From the NCBI GenBank assembly GCA_026545765.1, contig CM048843.1, positions 24,611,646-24,675,645 on the forward strand: 64,000 bases of DNA. Direction: 5' to 3'. The notes under the pieces are model-generated. The model was not told where the DNA came from, searched no databases, and saw only the letters and a list, made by a program, of their open reading frames with translations. Origin of the DNA: Plantago major (taxonomy: Eukaryota > Streptophyta > Magnoliopsida > Lamiales > Plantaginaceae). Of this stretch, positions 1 through 11,804 are shown in pieces (within the stretch, counting starts at the first letter, position 1; each line of letters opens with the position of its first letter). Both the position numbers and the translations under genes were made by a program.

Positions 1-1134
1 CATTGATTGAATTTATTAGATAGGTGAATGTGTTCGATGCATAGACATTTGTTGTTGATTATTATTGTTAAATTTTAGTCAATCCAATCAAATTTTGTAT
101 TTTGATCAATCTAATTTGTGGTCCACATATAAAAGTGACTCTTTGACTTCAAGATTCAACAATACGAAGGTGAAAGATGATTATAGTTTTGTGTTCAACT
201 CCAATAACCTAGAGTACATGAGATGAAGAATTGGGTGAGCCTATTTATAATTGTTTCGGACATCTATTTTTGCCTTCAAGTAAGTATTATAATAATCGGT
301 CCTTCTGATTTCCTCTACATTTGTTTTGGTTTTAATTCAACGAATGCATGTTTATTCACTTAACTTCACATTGATACATGATTTTAATGATTTTTCTTTT
401 TGATCATTTGGAAATTTTATGTTGATTCAATTATTAAATTCTCACCTAATTAGATATAAGTTTCTAGAGAATGTTGAAATTGTCGGAGCGCATGAAGAGA
501 GGTAACAAGGTTATTTATAGATGGATTCAATCGAGTAATGTTTCTATTAATCAACTGCAACTCATAATTTATATTCTCTTCTGCTTTTTAGGAGAAGAAA
601 TGATCTCCGCCATTGAATCAAAGATGATATCAGTTCAGGGGGAAACCTATCATTCTCGGTAACTAATTAAGGGTGACTAACTAATGATTCTTATTGTGTT
701 TTGTGTTGTTCCTTATAGATCTGATTCAATCTCGATCGATAAACAAAATCAGTTATTTGGTGCTATCCTCTAATCACAAATTGGTCTAACCCCCTAATCG
801 TCGTTTCTCCATGTCGTTCATCCTTGAACAAAAGGAATCTGATATTTGAAAAATGAATAGTCGATGTCTCAGGTGAAGTACTCGAATCTCGACCAAGAAA
901 TGTTCCCATTTGTTGTATTTATTAATTTTATTAAATGTTTATTTTTTTTGAATCACTTTAAAGTAATGATAAGATATTTAAAAGGTAGGAAAAAGTGTAC
1001 TTTTAGTGACAAAATGTGTAATTTGTATGTGAAGTTGAGATTGTTTATTATTTGTTGAGTGTGGGTAGCTTCCTTTTTTTGACAATGTATGAAGTTTTGT
1101 GGGACAACTAAAATGACAAACGTATAAAGTTTTG
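1..1134. other. AT-rich spacer, no gene seen
   Basis: This stretch has only short open frames (under 65 codons) with no recognisable protein similarity and no splice-consistent exon chain. Base composition is strongly AT-rich with many T and A runs. I see nothing beyond possible old transposon debris. Confidence 0.5.
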
Positions 1135-1150
1135 CGAGACGGAGGGAGTA
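1135..1150. repeat. Single Stowaway-type MITE terminus
   Basis: The motif ACGGAGGGAG followed by TA is the classic right end of plant Stowaway (Tc1/mariner) MITEs. The matching left end CTCCCTCCG is not visible upstream, so this is a truncated or strongly decayed copy. A complete copy of the same superfamily lies at 22,935-23,187. Confidence 0.45.
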
Positions 1151-1186
1151 TATTTAATAATGCATGTAATACACTTTAAAAGAAGA

Positions 1187-1416
1187 GTGAGTTTTCTGAG
1201 AAACGGTCTCTACATAATTTATCTAGAGACGGATTAGGTTATAAATAAAATCTTCGATGTTATTAATAAAAAACTATATTATTAACATTGGTCTTTTTTC
1301 ATATTAGAAAAGAACACATTTCATTAACAATATAGACTGCTTTGATTAATAACATAAATGATTTGATTGATAACATATGTAGTCTCTAGATAAGTTATGT
1401 AACAAGAGACTTACTC
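1187..1416. mobile_element. MITE-like inverted-repeat element, copy 1
   Basis: About 230 bp whose ends are inverted repeats: the left reads roughly GTCTCTACATAATTTATCTAGAGAC and the right, on the other strand, reads as a close variant ending in GAGTAAGTCTC. The middle is noncoding and rich in TTATTAATAACAT-like phrases. A related copy lies at 21,694-21,940, which establishes this as a repeat family. I could not settle a target-site duplication, so the superfamily is open; Mutator-like or hAT are possible. Confidence 0.55.
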
Positions 1417-2700
1417 ATACTTTTATAAGCTATGTTCTTTTTTATTATTTGAGCTATCTAAAGTTAAATTATTTGTAGTCATAATAAGAAAAAGGTGAAT
1501 AAAAATAAAAATAAAATTTAATCCCGGACCTGAAAGTACGTAGTATAATTCCATTTGTGTTTCTTATTTTCCTAATGTACACTCACATGTTTTCTCCCAC
1601 ACATTAATGTTTATTTTTCTTAACTTTGTTTTAGGTTAATGTAACTTAATTTTGCCCGACCAAAATTACATGCATCGATAACAAATCGTTCTAAATTCTT
1701 ATAAAGCATTGCGAATGTAAAGAGCTTTTAATTTCTCAAAAGGAGTTTATTGATAATTTGCTCATTTTATTAAGAATTATTGATAATATAAGTTGCATTG
1801 TAACACTCCAAAGTTCCAGACAAGTTTTATAGAGCTTGAGATATTGATAACTCTACTCATATCAACAAGGTGCACATTTATTTTTGAAAATCCATCTATA
1901 AAAACTCTAAAATTAAGCGTGTTTGCATAGAGAAATCTTAAAATGGATAACCAATTTCAGTCCATGAGTAACCACGCCTCGGTCGTTACATGCACTCTCA
2001 TTTTCTTAATGGATGTTTATATATTAGTTCATCTACATCCCAGTTTCATTTTATAATTTAAATTATAAATGAATTGTTGGGTATTGTTATCACACAAAAT
2101 CAACATCAATAGTTCACAATTTGTCCCTGAAAATCCCTATATATACTAAAGTTGATAATCTATATATATTTAAAATACAAGTTTCTATTCTAAAAGTTTT
2201 ATATAGAACTTTGGCCTAAATTGAATGTGTGTTTTTTTTATTTGTATTTAATTGATTAAATAAACCAAAATAATTACATACAAGGAAATAATCTACTGTG
2301 ATATATAACTCAACTAATTATGACGGCTGTTACAGTACTTTATTAGTCAAATCTATTAAAAAAGGTAAGTTAATAATCATTTCATAATTTACTTTATTCT
2401 TATTACAATCTTACCATCAAATGTGTTGATTTTTACACTATAAATTATGAAGACTAAATCAGGTATTCACACGCCAAAAAAAAAATGAATATTATTAAGA
2501 GACCCAGAGGATTTGTTGCCAGTCAAGCCGGACGTCGATGCAATATCACGCAACATGGAGATATTTGGAGCAAGTCAATTGATGATGATACAATCCATTT
2601 TATGCTTCTTATAATGTTCAGTGGAATTAGAGAATTTGGATTTTCCCCGATTTTTTTAGTCATCTATAATAATGTTTGCATTACAATAACATAATCCAAT
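1417..2700. other. AT-rich spacer, no gene seen
   Basis: No supported exon, RNA gene or transposon end was recognised. Small open frames near 2,485-2,694 have no recognisable features. Confidence 0.45.
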
Positions 2701-3265
2701 GTATAAAATAAACTCAGAGGGTGATATTTGAATAGTGCGCCAACTCAGCAAATTGGATAATTACAACTTGAAAATTCTATTCCAAGAGTAAACAACAATA
2801 TATGAGAAAACATTATTATAACGGGAAACCCCAACTTGAGAACTCAATTCGAAAGGCAAATCGACTTTAAGAATAAGATAATTACCAATAGGAACTCTAT
2901 TTGAAGGGCAACACACACTACATGAGAAGAATACTCTAAAATAGAATAGTTTCAATTTGATAACTCAGTTCAAAGGGTAAACTGAATCTAAAAATAATAT
3001 AATGAAAATATGAGAACTGTATTTAGATAGTAAACTACGCTACATGGCAAATACTCTAGGAGATCATTCCAATTTAGGAACTCAATCCGAAAGGTTAGGG
3101 CAAAATTTAAAATGGTATAGTTCCAAGTTTGGAACTCAATTAAAAGGTTAAATTCAACTCTACATATGAGATCATTTTAAATTGAAGCTCAATTCGAATG
3201 TCAAACAAACTCCCTATCATGTGATTATAATGGGGAAATTCTATTAAAGGAATACTAAACCATTT
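2700..3265. repeat. Degenerate ~60-bp periodic array, segment 1 of Helitron-like element A
   Basis: About eight degenerate units repeat the phrase 'aacttgagaactcaattcga', then a short purine-rich stretch, 'gtaaac', and 'aagaatgagataatt'. Unit spacing is close to 60 bp (for example near 2,764, 2,833, 2,955, 3,014, 3,073 and 3,132). The same motif resumes at 4,855-5,110 and 18,692-19,460, and in a separate locus at 47,455-48,090. It therefore belongs to a dispersed element that carries the array, not to a local satellite. Confidence 0.65.
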
Positions 3266-4854
3266 TTTGGAATTGGTGAATTACATAAGTACCCTTATTA
3301 TTTGGTCAATTGCATATTAGTACCCACAGTTTGAAAATTTACAAATGGACCCAACACGTTGACCATCATTAAAATTTCTTTTTTTAGAAGAAAATGTTAA
3401 GTAAATAGTAAAATGAAATTTAATGATAAGATAAAGGGAAAATTGCTTATGGTACCCATTAAATTTGGGCTAATAACAGATTCAACCCTTATATTGAAAC
3501 AATACAATAACATCCTAAAAATGAACTGAGTAATTTATCATATTACAGATAGGCCCAAAAGTCAAAACTGACATGAAATTGCATTTTGATGACGTCGAGG
3601 CCAAAGTTTGGCTTATTCATGAAAATACCATTGAATATTTGATTTTGAGTTTCTTTAATTATTTTTTCATTTTCTTTTGTTTTCTATTTTTTTTTTTAGT
3701 TTGCTAGGTTAACCAATTGCAATTTAAGTCCTTCAAAAAGATTTAATTTTCCATTGTCCATACATGAACTTTCTAAAAACATCAAACAAGTCCCTTAATT
3801 TTCAATCAAAGTGAAACATCAACCAAACACCAAAATCGACTTCAAACATGAACATGCATCATGGTTTAGAGGTTTTAACAATTAAAAATTAAGCTCTGAT
3901 TGAGCTATTTACAACTCCGATAATTTATTCGATGGACAACTCCAGTGAAGCTGTTAACAACTCCAATAGGCTCCATTAGATACATCTATGATCGGAGCTG
4001 TATTTTAAAAGTTTGAAGAAGAAGAGTAAAGAAGAGAAGAAGAATACGAGAAGGGAAGAAGAGGAGAGGAAGAAGAGAAGGGGAGAAGATGGGTTTGTGA
4101 TTTTTTAATATTTATTTTACCTTTTCTTTAATGGATAAATTAGTTTAGTTTCTTTTTTGTTTTTGCTTTAATTTCATCCAACAAAGAGCCAGCGTGGCAG
4201 GAGAGAGAGATGTATTGGGTATTTAGTCAATTGTAGGGAGCATATGTTATTGTTTGAACAAAGGGGACAATGTGTGAAGGGGGTCAATTGCAGAGAACCA
4301 AATGTAATTCTCTAAAATAAATGAAAAGTTGCTAGATTATTACAAAGTAACTCCTCATTTTTTAAACTTCTCAGAACTGTACCCCCAATCTCACTATTCT
4401 CATGTTATTGCCAAAAATCTCCACCCCCCCCCCCCCCCAACCACCACCGTTAATCAAACATTCACCAAATGCCAAAATAAATAATTTAAAAAACACATTT
4501 TTTTAATTATCAGAGTTTCAAAAAATCAACCTTTTCTTATTCTCTGGTGGTGAAGATTGAAAAAGTGACCGAGTGGATGGTAGTGGAAAATTGAAGTAAT
4601 GGTTATGGGAAATTTTGTAGAAGAATGACAAATGTGGGACTTTTAATGTAAATTAAAGAAGAAATTATACAAAAAGATTAAAAAGAAAAGTTAAAATAGC
4701 AAAATAGCATCATAAAATTAGAGAATCTTTAATTTTTTAGTTATGATTGTAATTAGATTCAAAATGTAGTACAAAATTTGAAATCATTCGTTATTGTTCA
4801 ACTATGGTACCTAATCTAGAAATGACAAGTTTTGTAAATAGTTGATACGGTTAA
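3266..4854. mobile_element. Noncoding insertion splitting the periodic array, possibly MULE-like
   Basis: The ~60-bp array stops before this block and resumes after it, so the block looks inserted. It holds phrases typical of noncoding plant Mutator-like elements ('aattgcttatggtaccc' near 3,441 and 'accaaatgtaattctct' near 4,300). These form a weak inverted pair, suggesting an inner unit of about 3,432-4,318. A purine-rich GAAGAG tract (about 4,010-4,090) and a run of about 14 C (near 4,425-4,438) lie inside. No coding region was seen. Exact ends and family are uncertain. Confidence 0.35.
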
Positions 4855-5115
4855 TTAATACTATAGATAATTTCAATTTAGTTACTCAATTTGAAGCATA
4901 AACGAATTTTACGCATGGTATAATTCAAATTTGGAAACTCAATTTGAAGAGTAAACTCAACTGTAATTACAACTTGGGAACTCAATTCTAAGAGATGATT
5001 CTAACGTGGGAAATCAATTCGAATGTCAAACCAACTCTAATAATGAGATAATTACAACTTAGGAACTAAATTCGAGGAATAAACCGCCCTACATGGGGAG
5101 AAACTATAATAAAGG
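4855..5115. repeat. Degenerate ~60-bp periodic array, segment 2
   Basis: Further units of the array seen at 2,700-3,265. The segment runs directly into the Gypsy element, and its last five bases (AAAGG, 5,111-5,115) are the left copy of the Gypsy target-site duplication. Confidence 0.65.
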
Positions 5116-6032
5116 TGTTGATGACGGATATGTGGCCAATCCGTTAAGGGCGCCATAGAGCGTGTCCTAAAGCGCATCAAGGCTGAGATAGCCATTCAAA
5201 GCTAGTCCGACCTTCGAGTGGTCCGTCCTAAAGGAAACCATCTCAGGTCAACTAGTACTCACAAGTCAGCACGCCATTTCAGCTAGGTCCGACTAACCTA
5301 GATGGATGACTTCCGAACCTGACAAAAGGTTACCTGGTCCTCCCAAGTACCGCAAACCGGTCCCTAAGATGCTAAGCGGACGGACGAGAGAATCTCGACG
5401 CCACCAAGACTGATAAGACCAAACGTATTCGTGAACCAATCGAGATGCTTCCGTGGAACTCTAAGGTCCGGACACCTTGAGTGACCCAAGGCAGAGTCAA
5501 CCAATCATGCGGATCTGTCCGAGGGACTTACACGGACCCAACGTCTTGAAAAGATTACTCTCGAGGAAAAGGTCCAAACTACCCTCGGGCCCATTAATTA
5601 GTATTGGATTCTTTGTTCACTAAGGGGCCAAAGGTAGCATTGGTGTCCAGATCTGAGGCATACACTTGGCATCATCTTATGAGCCACTTCATAAGCATGA
5701 TATAACTATAAATACGACACAAGGTCCAAGACATTAAGGTAAGTAAAAATTACCTAGGAAATGCTGTTGTCCCCTAAGTCACAAGCACCCTTGAATTCGT
5801 AACCTTTCCCATTACTATTGCATTGAGAGCTTTCAACTCTCCTTTGAGTAAAGCCTCCTTCCGGATTGACTTAGGCAATCCGGGTAACCCATTCTAACCC
5901 CCCCCCCCTCCACTTAGTCCTTTCAGGTACTCTTGCTCGGACAAGCCTTTGTTCGGACTTCAAGTTGGAGGCGGGTCCTAGATTAGGTTACTGGTAGTAG
6001 TAGTGTTGGTGTTTGAGGTTTATCCCTCAATA
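5116..6032 (+). repeat. 5' LTR of the Gypsy element
   Basis: A direct repeat of 17,759-18,686 beginning TGTTGA and ending in a near match to TCAACA. A TATA-like box (CTATAAATAC, about 5,706-5,715) sits in the second half and would be the U3 promoter. A run of C near 5,901 is shared with the other LTR. Confidence 0.88.
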
Positions 6033-6052
6033 TTTTGGCGCCGTCTGTGGGA
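6033..6052 (+). promoter_or_regulatory. Primer-binding region of the Gypsy element
   Basis: Directly after the 5' LTR the sequence reads TTTTGGCGCCGTCTGTGGG, a motif found at this place in many plant Tat-lineage elements. I do not assign the primer tRNA. Confidence 0.7.
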
Positions 6053-6184
6053 AACCTTACAAAAAGATCTGTGTTTGTGTTGTGCTAATGGCTAGAACGA
6101 GATTAACGGATTGGTCTTCTTGGCGTAGGAACTCCACCACCACGCCCGCGAGGACGTCCGCCCACCCGGGGACGAAGGGCCGCT

Positions 6185-7480
6185 GTGGCTGGAAGGAACG
6201 CCGGAAGGAGATATCCGAGCGACGGGCGAACCGCCAGCCCATCCTCGGATGAGGGAAGAGACGCCTCGCTTAGGGGAGGCCAAAGTGTCCCTGTGAATGT
6301 CATGCCTAGGGACCATGGAGAAGGAGTAGCGCGAGTTTCTCCGGCAGAAGCTCATGGCCCTACCACAGGACAACAGTTTACAATGCCCGATGGTCGCGTT
6401 GTCCACACAAGCGACCTCGGACTAAGTGAAACTCAGTTTGATAGATTGCTCACGATTATCCAAGGATTCCTAGGGTCTAACAATGCCCATCCTCAGCAAG
6501 CCACTCCGCCAATGGCTACTCCAGTTCAAGCGGAGCCCGCATTGTCAAGAAACAGACAGCGTCCGATCCAACAGAGGTTGGGGGATCAGCTGCCCCATGA
6601 GGATTTGCGAAACCTTCTAGACCGACGGGCCTCTGCTTCGCAAGTTCGGGGTGAGGGAAGCCCGAATAGGAGGGGAGAGTACCACGAAGGGGGTAACAGG
6701 CATCCAGGAGGTCCGCGAAAAACTCCCATGAGAGACAGAGATCATGTAGAGGAGACCATTCCAGTGGTCCGACTAGATGAACTCCCCACGGATGTCGCAG
6801 TCCATCCACGGACAGGAGAGGTCATGACAGCGGACGAAATCTACGCCCAGCAAAAAGCTTTAGAAACCCAAATTCTGAACCTCGGACGCCTGGTAAAAGA
6901 CCACGAGCAGATCACTACAGGCGCACCAAATCCTCTGTGTGATGACATCATGAGGGAAAAGGAAAGAAATAGAAACTCGGACCAAATGATTCCGAACTTG
7001 GAATACTATTACGGGGATACTTGTCCCGTGGGTCACCTGACAAGGTACAACAGCAAGATGGATTCCAAGGGGCTGAGTGACAATAATAAAGCTCGTACGT
7101 TCTCATCCACCCTCTTCGAAACGGCTATGGATTGGTACACCGCTTTGCCAAACAAGTCAATAAGGTCGTATGCAGATCTATCTTCTAAGTTCTTAGCATG
7201 GTTCGGAAAATCAAAAAGAAGAAAACGTACCATGGAGCACCTAGCCGAAGTTATCCAAAGGGAGCAGGAGGATCTTCGAACTTTTCTAGATCGCTTCAAT
7301 ACGGAAGTACTCCGAGTTGAGACCCATAGTATTAAAGAACGGGTCCGTCACCTGTACGCTAATACTTACAACTCCGAGCTGCGGAGGAAGCTCTCTAGTC
7401 AGGAAGTGAGGAGCGAAAAACACTTGGATGACATCTGTGAGGAGGTGTGTACGGAGAAGAATACCAAAGGAACGTTCTAG
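6185..7480 (+). CDS. Gypsy gag-type open frame (fossil)
   Basis: An open frame of about 430 codons. The first half is low-complexity, rich in Pro, Gly and Arg. The second half matches the Retrotrans_gag capsid pattern (around residues 280-400: 'DWYTALP', 'LSSKFLAWF', 'QEDLRTFLDRF'). It follows the primer-binding region and overlaps the next open frame. In the family it would form the virus-like particle. An earlier ATG near 6,088 is also possible, so the start is not certain. It belongs to a fossil element. Confidence 0.8.
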   Translation: MAGRNAGRRYPSDGRTASPSSDEGRDASLRGGQSVPVNVMPRDHGEGVARVSPAEAHGPTTGQQFTMPDGRVVHTSDLGLSETQFDRLLTIIQGFLGSNNAHPQQATPPMATPVQAEPALSRNRQRPIQQRLGDQLPHEDLRNLLDRRASASQVRGEGSPNRRGEYHEGGNRHPGGPRKTPMRDRDHVEETIPVVRLDELPTDVAVHPRTGEVMTADEIYAQQKALETQILNLGRLVKDHEQITTGAPNPLCDDIMREKERNRNSDQMIPNLEYYYGDTCPVGHLTRYNSKMDSKGLSDNNKARTFSSTLFETAMDWYTALPNKSIRSYADLSSKFLAWFGKSKRRKRTMEHLAEVIQREQEDLRTFLDRFNTEVLRVETHSIKERVRHLYANTYNSELRRKLSSQEVRSEKHLDDICEEVCTEKNTKGTF

Positions 7481-8448
7481 TCCGAGCAGGATCGAAGAAG
7501 GGGAAGGAACCGCAAAGACAAGAACAACGCCAGGGGAAGTTTGACCTGAAGAAAGATCACAAAGATAAGGGCATTTACAGAGAGAGGAGTCCGCCCAAGA
7601 GATTCACGTACTACACGCGCCTCAACAAGCCGAGATCCGACATCTTGGCCACCATTGTTGAGAAAAAGTTGGACATCCAGTGGCCCAAGCCATCCCATAA
7701 TCGGAGAAGCAGAAATGCGAAAGGATACTGCAAATTTCACAAGAGCCGAGGTCATGAGACCGACGACTGTATCCAGTTAAAAATAGAGGTCGAACATCTG
7801 GTGAGAGAGGGCAAGTTAAAGGAGCACATATATGCGGACGAGCCCTCCAGGCACGATAGAACGGAGCGGAGAAGGGAGGATAACGCTGTTGACCCGCCAC
7901 CTCGCCCACTATCTTTGCCACCTCCGCCAGTAGGCTATCCGCCACGCACGGAAGGACATCCGTACAGATACGGCGATGAGACGGAGATGGAGAACCCTCC
8001 GTACAGCGGAGTGATCAACACTATCGCAGGCGGACCCTCTAGAGGTGATAGCAGGAATGCAAGAGAGCGGACCACCCAAAATCTTCGGAACAATGATAGG
8101 GCGTACGGTGCCCCCGCAATTCGAGGAACAAATGCAATATCCTTCGACAATAGCGAAATCCCCCCTCCTATGGCAGGAGGCGAGGAGATTGACAACCCGG
8201 ATGTTCCTCTTGTGGTTTCATTGACCGTCGCGACTTATCGAGTGAACAAAATTCTGGTGGATACCGGGAGTTCCTCGAATATCATTTCTAAGAGGACACT
8301 AGATCAGATGGAGTTGGGAAGAATCCGCTACGACAGAGTTCACACCTCTATACTAGGGTTTGGAGGAGGAACTGTTCGACCACTAGGAAGTGTTATGTTA
8401 CACGTTTCACTCGGAACCTTCCCGGCCAGGGTCACACAGTTGGTCTGA
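7447..8448 (+). CDS. Gypsy gag C-terminus and aspartic protease open frame (fossil)
   Basis: A frame of about 333 codons, basic at the start. It has a zinc-knuckle-like Cys/His cluster ('CKFHKSRGHETDDC', about residues 98-111) followed by the retroviral-type aspartic protease active site 'LVDTGSSSNI' (about residues 270-280). In the family the protease cuts the polyprotein. It sits between gag and reverse transcriptase as expected. Confidence 0.8.
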   Translation: MYGEEYQRNVLVRAGSKKGKEPQRQEQRQGKFDLKKDHKDKGIYRERSPPKRFTYYTRLNKPRSDILATIVEKKLDIQWPKPSHNRRSRNAKGYCKFHKSRGHETDDCIQLKIEVEHLVREGKLKEHIYADEPSRHDRTERRREDNAVDPPPRPLSLPPPPVGYPPRTEGHPYRYGDETEMENPPYSGVINTIAGGPSRGDSRNARERTTQNLRNNDRAYGAPAIRGTNAISFDNSEIPPPMAGGEEIDNPDVPLVVSLTVATYRVNKILVDTGSSSNIISKRTLDQMELGRIRYDRVHTSILGFGGGTVRPLGSVMLHVSLGTFPARVTQLV

Positions 8449-8831
8449 TTTGTTGTGGTTGACCAGACATTTGACTACAGCGCCATCTTTGGGCGCCCAG
8501 GACTCAATCAATTCCGAGCTATTTCATCCACCTTACACAACAGAATGAAATTTCCAACTCCCTTCGGAGTAGGAGAAGAGGTGGGAAACATCCGAGAAGC
8601 TTGGGAGTGTTACATTATGTCCACGAGAAGGGCATCGGCCCCCATTATGGCGATCCGTGACCTCCGATCCAAAGAAACATTCTCCCGCCCAAACAGGAGA
8701 ATCCGCAGATAGGAGTAGGAAGTCAGAAGGAGAAATTCCCTAGAACTGCACGGATCGAGCCTCACGAAACTCTCAAGGAAATCGAGATTGTTGTTGGGAG
8801 CCCGGAAAAGAAGACTAGAATCGGAACAGAG

Positions 8832-10841
8832 ATGAGCCCAGAAGTAGAAATGAAACTTATTGCTTGTCTCCGAGACAACAAGGATGTATTTGCTTGGAGC
8901 ACCGATGATCTGAAGGGAATAGATCCGAGAATCACTGTTCACTGTCTGAACATGGATCCCTCGATCAAATATATCCGACAGAAGAGGAAAGACTTTGGCC
9001 CAGTCAAGGACGCAATCATATCCGCTGAAGTTGATCGGCTCCTGAAAGCAGGGCACATTGAAGAAGTTAGGTACTCGGACTGGGTCTGTAATGTGGTACT
9101 TGTCGAGAAGGCCCCAGGAAAGTGGAGGATGTGTAATGACTTCACGAGGCTCAACAATTTTTGCCCGAAGGATCCTTATCCACTACCTCGCATAGACCAG
9201 TTGGTAGATTCTACTGCGGGATGTGCGCTCCTAAGCTTCATGGATGCATATCAGGGCTTCTATCAAATCCGGATGGCCAAGGACGACATCAAGAAAACAG
9301 CCTTCTTCGCGGCAGGAGGAGTATACTGCTTCAAGGTAATGCCATTCGGGTTGAAAAATGCGGGAGCTACATACCAACGGTTGGTAAATAAGATGTTCAA
9401 GGAGGAGTTGGGCAAAACTATGGAAGTCTACGTGGATGATATGCTTGTTAAAAGTAAGACTGAAGAGGAGCATATTGAGCATCTCAACAATTGCTTTTCC
9501 ATTCTTCGGAAATATGGAATGAAGTTGAACCCCGAAAAGTGTACGTTTGGGGTAAAAGGAGGAAAGTTTCTAGGATACATGGTCACGGAGAGAAGGATAA
9601 GCGCAAACCCTGAGAAGATCAAGGCAATCCTAGATCTGCCCCATCCGAAGAACCTCAACGAGGTCCTAGGAAAGCCCGATCAATCAGGACGACTCTCTAG
9701 GTGGGCGATCGAGCTAAGTGAGTACGACATTTGCTACCAGGCTCCGTCAGCCAAAAAGGCTCAACTCCTCGCCGACTTCCTAGCGGAATATCCAGAGGAG
9801 GATTCAGAGAAAGTCCCTGACAAGCAGGTGCTCGAATGCCTAGTCACCAAGCATATAGTCCGAAAGCCAATTCCGCCAAAGTTCAATCCGGAAAACCTCG
9901 AGGAGGCTCAGTTTATCAATCGGCCCTTTCCTTTGTCAGAGGGGGAAACTCGGGTCAACCAAATGTTCCTTCTTGATGATGTTCCAAGAAACTCCGGTGT
10001 TGACAACATCAGAACGAAAATCACAGAAAGGGAGAAACCAAGATTGGAACCTCAGCAGCTCACAGGAGATCTCCAAGCCCAAAAACATCCTTCCGATATC
10101 TGGACATTGGAAGTGGATGGTTCTTCCACTGGAAGAGTGGGAGGAATTGGAATCTACCTTAAGAGCCCAGATGGCGCAGAACTCGATTATGCGATTTCTT
10201 TAAAGTTAAAAGTTACCAATAATGAGGCTGAGTATGAAGCACTTTTAGTGGGGCTGCGTCTAGCCAAGTCACTCCAAGCCCGGAAGCTCAAAGCGTACAC
10301 GGACTCACAGCTCGTCGAAGCCCAATTTTCAGGGACTTTTACCACAAAAGGTCCTTCGATGATCAAGTATCTTGAGTTACTCAAGAATGAGGCCAGGCAC
10401 TTCGAGGAATTCACCTTGGAAAAATTTGATAGAGCCTGGAACGAAAGAGCTGATGCCTTGGCGAAATACGCGTCTGCTACAGCGGCTCTAGACACGAGGA
10501 GAGTAATCCTACTCACCATCACTGACTCATCCGTCACGAGTCCCAATTCGGCGGTCATGATAGTTGACACAGGAAGAAACTGGATGACTGACATTTTTAA
10601 CTATCTCAAGGACGGGTCTTTGCCAGTCGATCCGAAAGAATCAAGGAGTGTGCAATGCCGAGCAAATAGATACTTCATACTGGGTAACGATTTGTACAAG
10701 AGATCTTTTGCCGGGACTCACCTGAGATGTTTGAACCCACAGGAAGCACAAACCGTTCTGAAAGAGATACACAACGAAAGCTGTGGGAGTCATTCCGGGG
10801 GGAGGACTCTTGCCCAGAAAATCATACGACAAGGCTACTAA
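8832..10841 (+). CDS. Gypsy reverse transcriptase, RNase H and integrase N-terminal region (fossil)
   Basis: A long frame of about 670 codons. The reverse transcriptase palm motifs are clear: 'GKWRMCNDFTRLN', 'FMDAYQGFYQI' and the catalytic 'YVDDMLVKS' (about residues 200-208), then 'GKFLGY'. Further on, 'LEVDGSS', 'GGIGIYL', 'NNEAEYEALL' and 'AYTDSQLV' match an archaeal-type RNase H, an extra domain known from plant Tat elements. The last residues resemble the start of the integrase zinc-binding region. Part of a fossil element. Confidence 0.85.
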   Translation: MSPEVEMKLIACLRDNKDVFAWSTDDLKGIDPRITVHCLNMDPSIKYIRQKRKDFGPVKDAIISAEVDRLLKAGHIEEVRYSDWVCNVVLVEKAPGKWRMCNDFTRLNNFCPKDPYPLPRIDQLVDSTAGCALLSFMDAYQGFYQIRMAKDDIKKTAFFAAGGVYCFKVMPFGLKNAGATYQRLVNKMFKEELGKTMEVYVDDMLVKSKTEEEHIEHLNNCFSILRKYGMKLNPEKCTFGVKGGKFLGYMVTERRISANPEKIKAILDLPHPKNLNEVLGKPDQSGRLSRWAIELSEYDICYQAPSAKKAQLLADFLAEYPEEDSEKVPDKQVLECLVTKHIVRKPIPPKFNPENLEEAQFINRPFPLSEGETRVNQMFLLDDVPRNSGVDNIRTKITEREKPRLEPQQLTGDLQAQKHPSDIWTLEVDGSSTGRVGGIGIYLKSPDGAELDYAISLKLKVTNNEAEYEALLVGLRLAKSLQARKLKAYTDSQLVEAQFSGTFTTKGPSMIKYLELLKNEARHFEEFTLEKFDRAWNERADALAKYASATAALDTRRVILLTITDSSVTSPNSAVMIVDTGRNWMTDIFNYLKDGSLPVDPKESRSVQCRANRYFILGNDLYKRSFAGTHLRCLNPQEAQTVLKEIHNESCGSHSGGRTLAQKIIRQGY

Positions 10842-11096
10842 TGGCCTACCATTGATAAGGATTCCGCCGACCACGCTCGGAGATGTCATGATTGCCAATA
10901 TTACGCGAACATCCCACATCGTCCGATGAACCCTATGATTCCGTCAATCATAGCATGTCCGTTTGATCAGTGGGGCATCGATATTGTCGGACCATTTCCG
11001 AGGGGTACCCAACAGAGGAAATTCCTCATTGTGACGGTGGAATATTTTACCAAGTGGGTATAAGCGGAGGCTGTAGCAACTATCACGGAAAGTCGA

Positions 11097-11804
11097 GTGC
11101 GGACCTTCATTTGGAAGAACATCATTTGCCGCTTCGGCCTACCAAGAGTTCTAGTCTCGGATAAGGGTGCTCAATTCTCAGGCAGTAGGCTCAAGGAATG
11201 GCTTGCCTCCTTCAAAATCGAACAACGTTTCACATCCGTCGGATACCCACAAGCTAATGGTCAGGCTGAATCCACAAACAAGATAATAGTCAAAATCCTG
11301 GAGAAGCGTTTGAGAACTTCCCAAGAAAGCTGGGCGGACGACCTGGATGGCGTACTATGGGCCCATCGCACGACTGCACGGACTGCAACCAGGGAAACCC
11401 CATTTGCTTTGGTTTATGGCTCAGAAGCAGTCATACCGGCAGAAATTGCGGTCGAGACTATGCGAGTCCAAGAGTTTAATGATTCCGACAATCATAAATC
11501 CCGGACATTTGACTTAGATATGCTGGAACAAAAGAGAACAGAAGCATTGGCTAATATTCACAGGTATCAAGCAACGGCAGCCCGGGCCTATAACAGGAAT
11601 GTTCAGGCAAAAAACTTGCAGGTCGGAGACTTAGTACTTCGCCGGGCCGACATCTTGAGCCACGTAGGAAAACTCAAGCCCAAGTGGGAAGGACCCTACA
11701 AGATTGTCGGAGCGAGTGAGCAGGATTCTGAATTGGAAGACGGACACGGACACTCTCTCAAACGTACCTGGAACGCTAGAAATCTTCAAAAGTTTTACGC
11801 GTAG
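11097..11804 (+). CDS. Gypsy integrase core and C-terminal region (fossil)
   Basis: A frame of about 235 codons matching the retroviral integrase core: 'GLPRVLVSDKGAQFSG' carries a catalytic Asp, and 'GYPQANGQAESTNK' carries the catalytic Glu. The tail ('VGDLVLRR', 'KLKPKWEGPYKIV') is typical of plant Gypsy integrase C-termini. The remainder of the core lies just upstream. It closes the pol region. Part of a fossil element. Confidence 0.85.
   Translation: MRTFIWKNIICRFGLPRVLVSDKGAQFSGSRLKEWLASFKIEQRFTSVGYPQANGQAESTNKIIVKILEKRLRTSQESWADDLDGVLWAHRTTARTATRETPFALVYGSEAVIPAEIAVETMRVQEFNDSDNHKSRTFDLDMLEQKRTEALANIHRYQATAARAYNRNVQAKNLQVGDLVLRRADILSHVGKLKPKWEGPYKIVGASEQDSELEDGHGHSLKRTWNARNLQKFYA

Noticed and set aside
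2485-2694. 69-codon frame
   Set aside because: No similarity, no gene context, and within AT-rich spacer.
6057-6406. Minus-strand frames over the Gypsy gag region
   Set aside because: They are shadows of the gag frame in GC-richer DNA and have no independent support.
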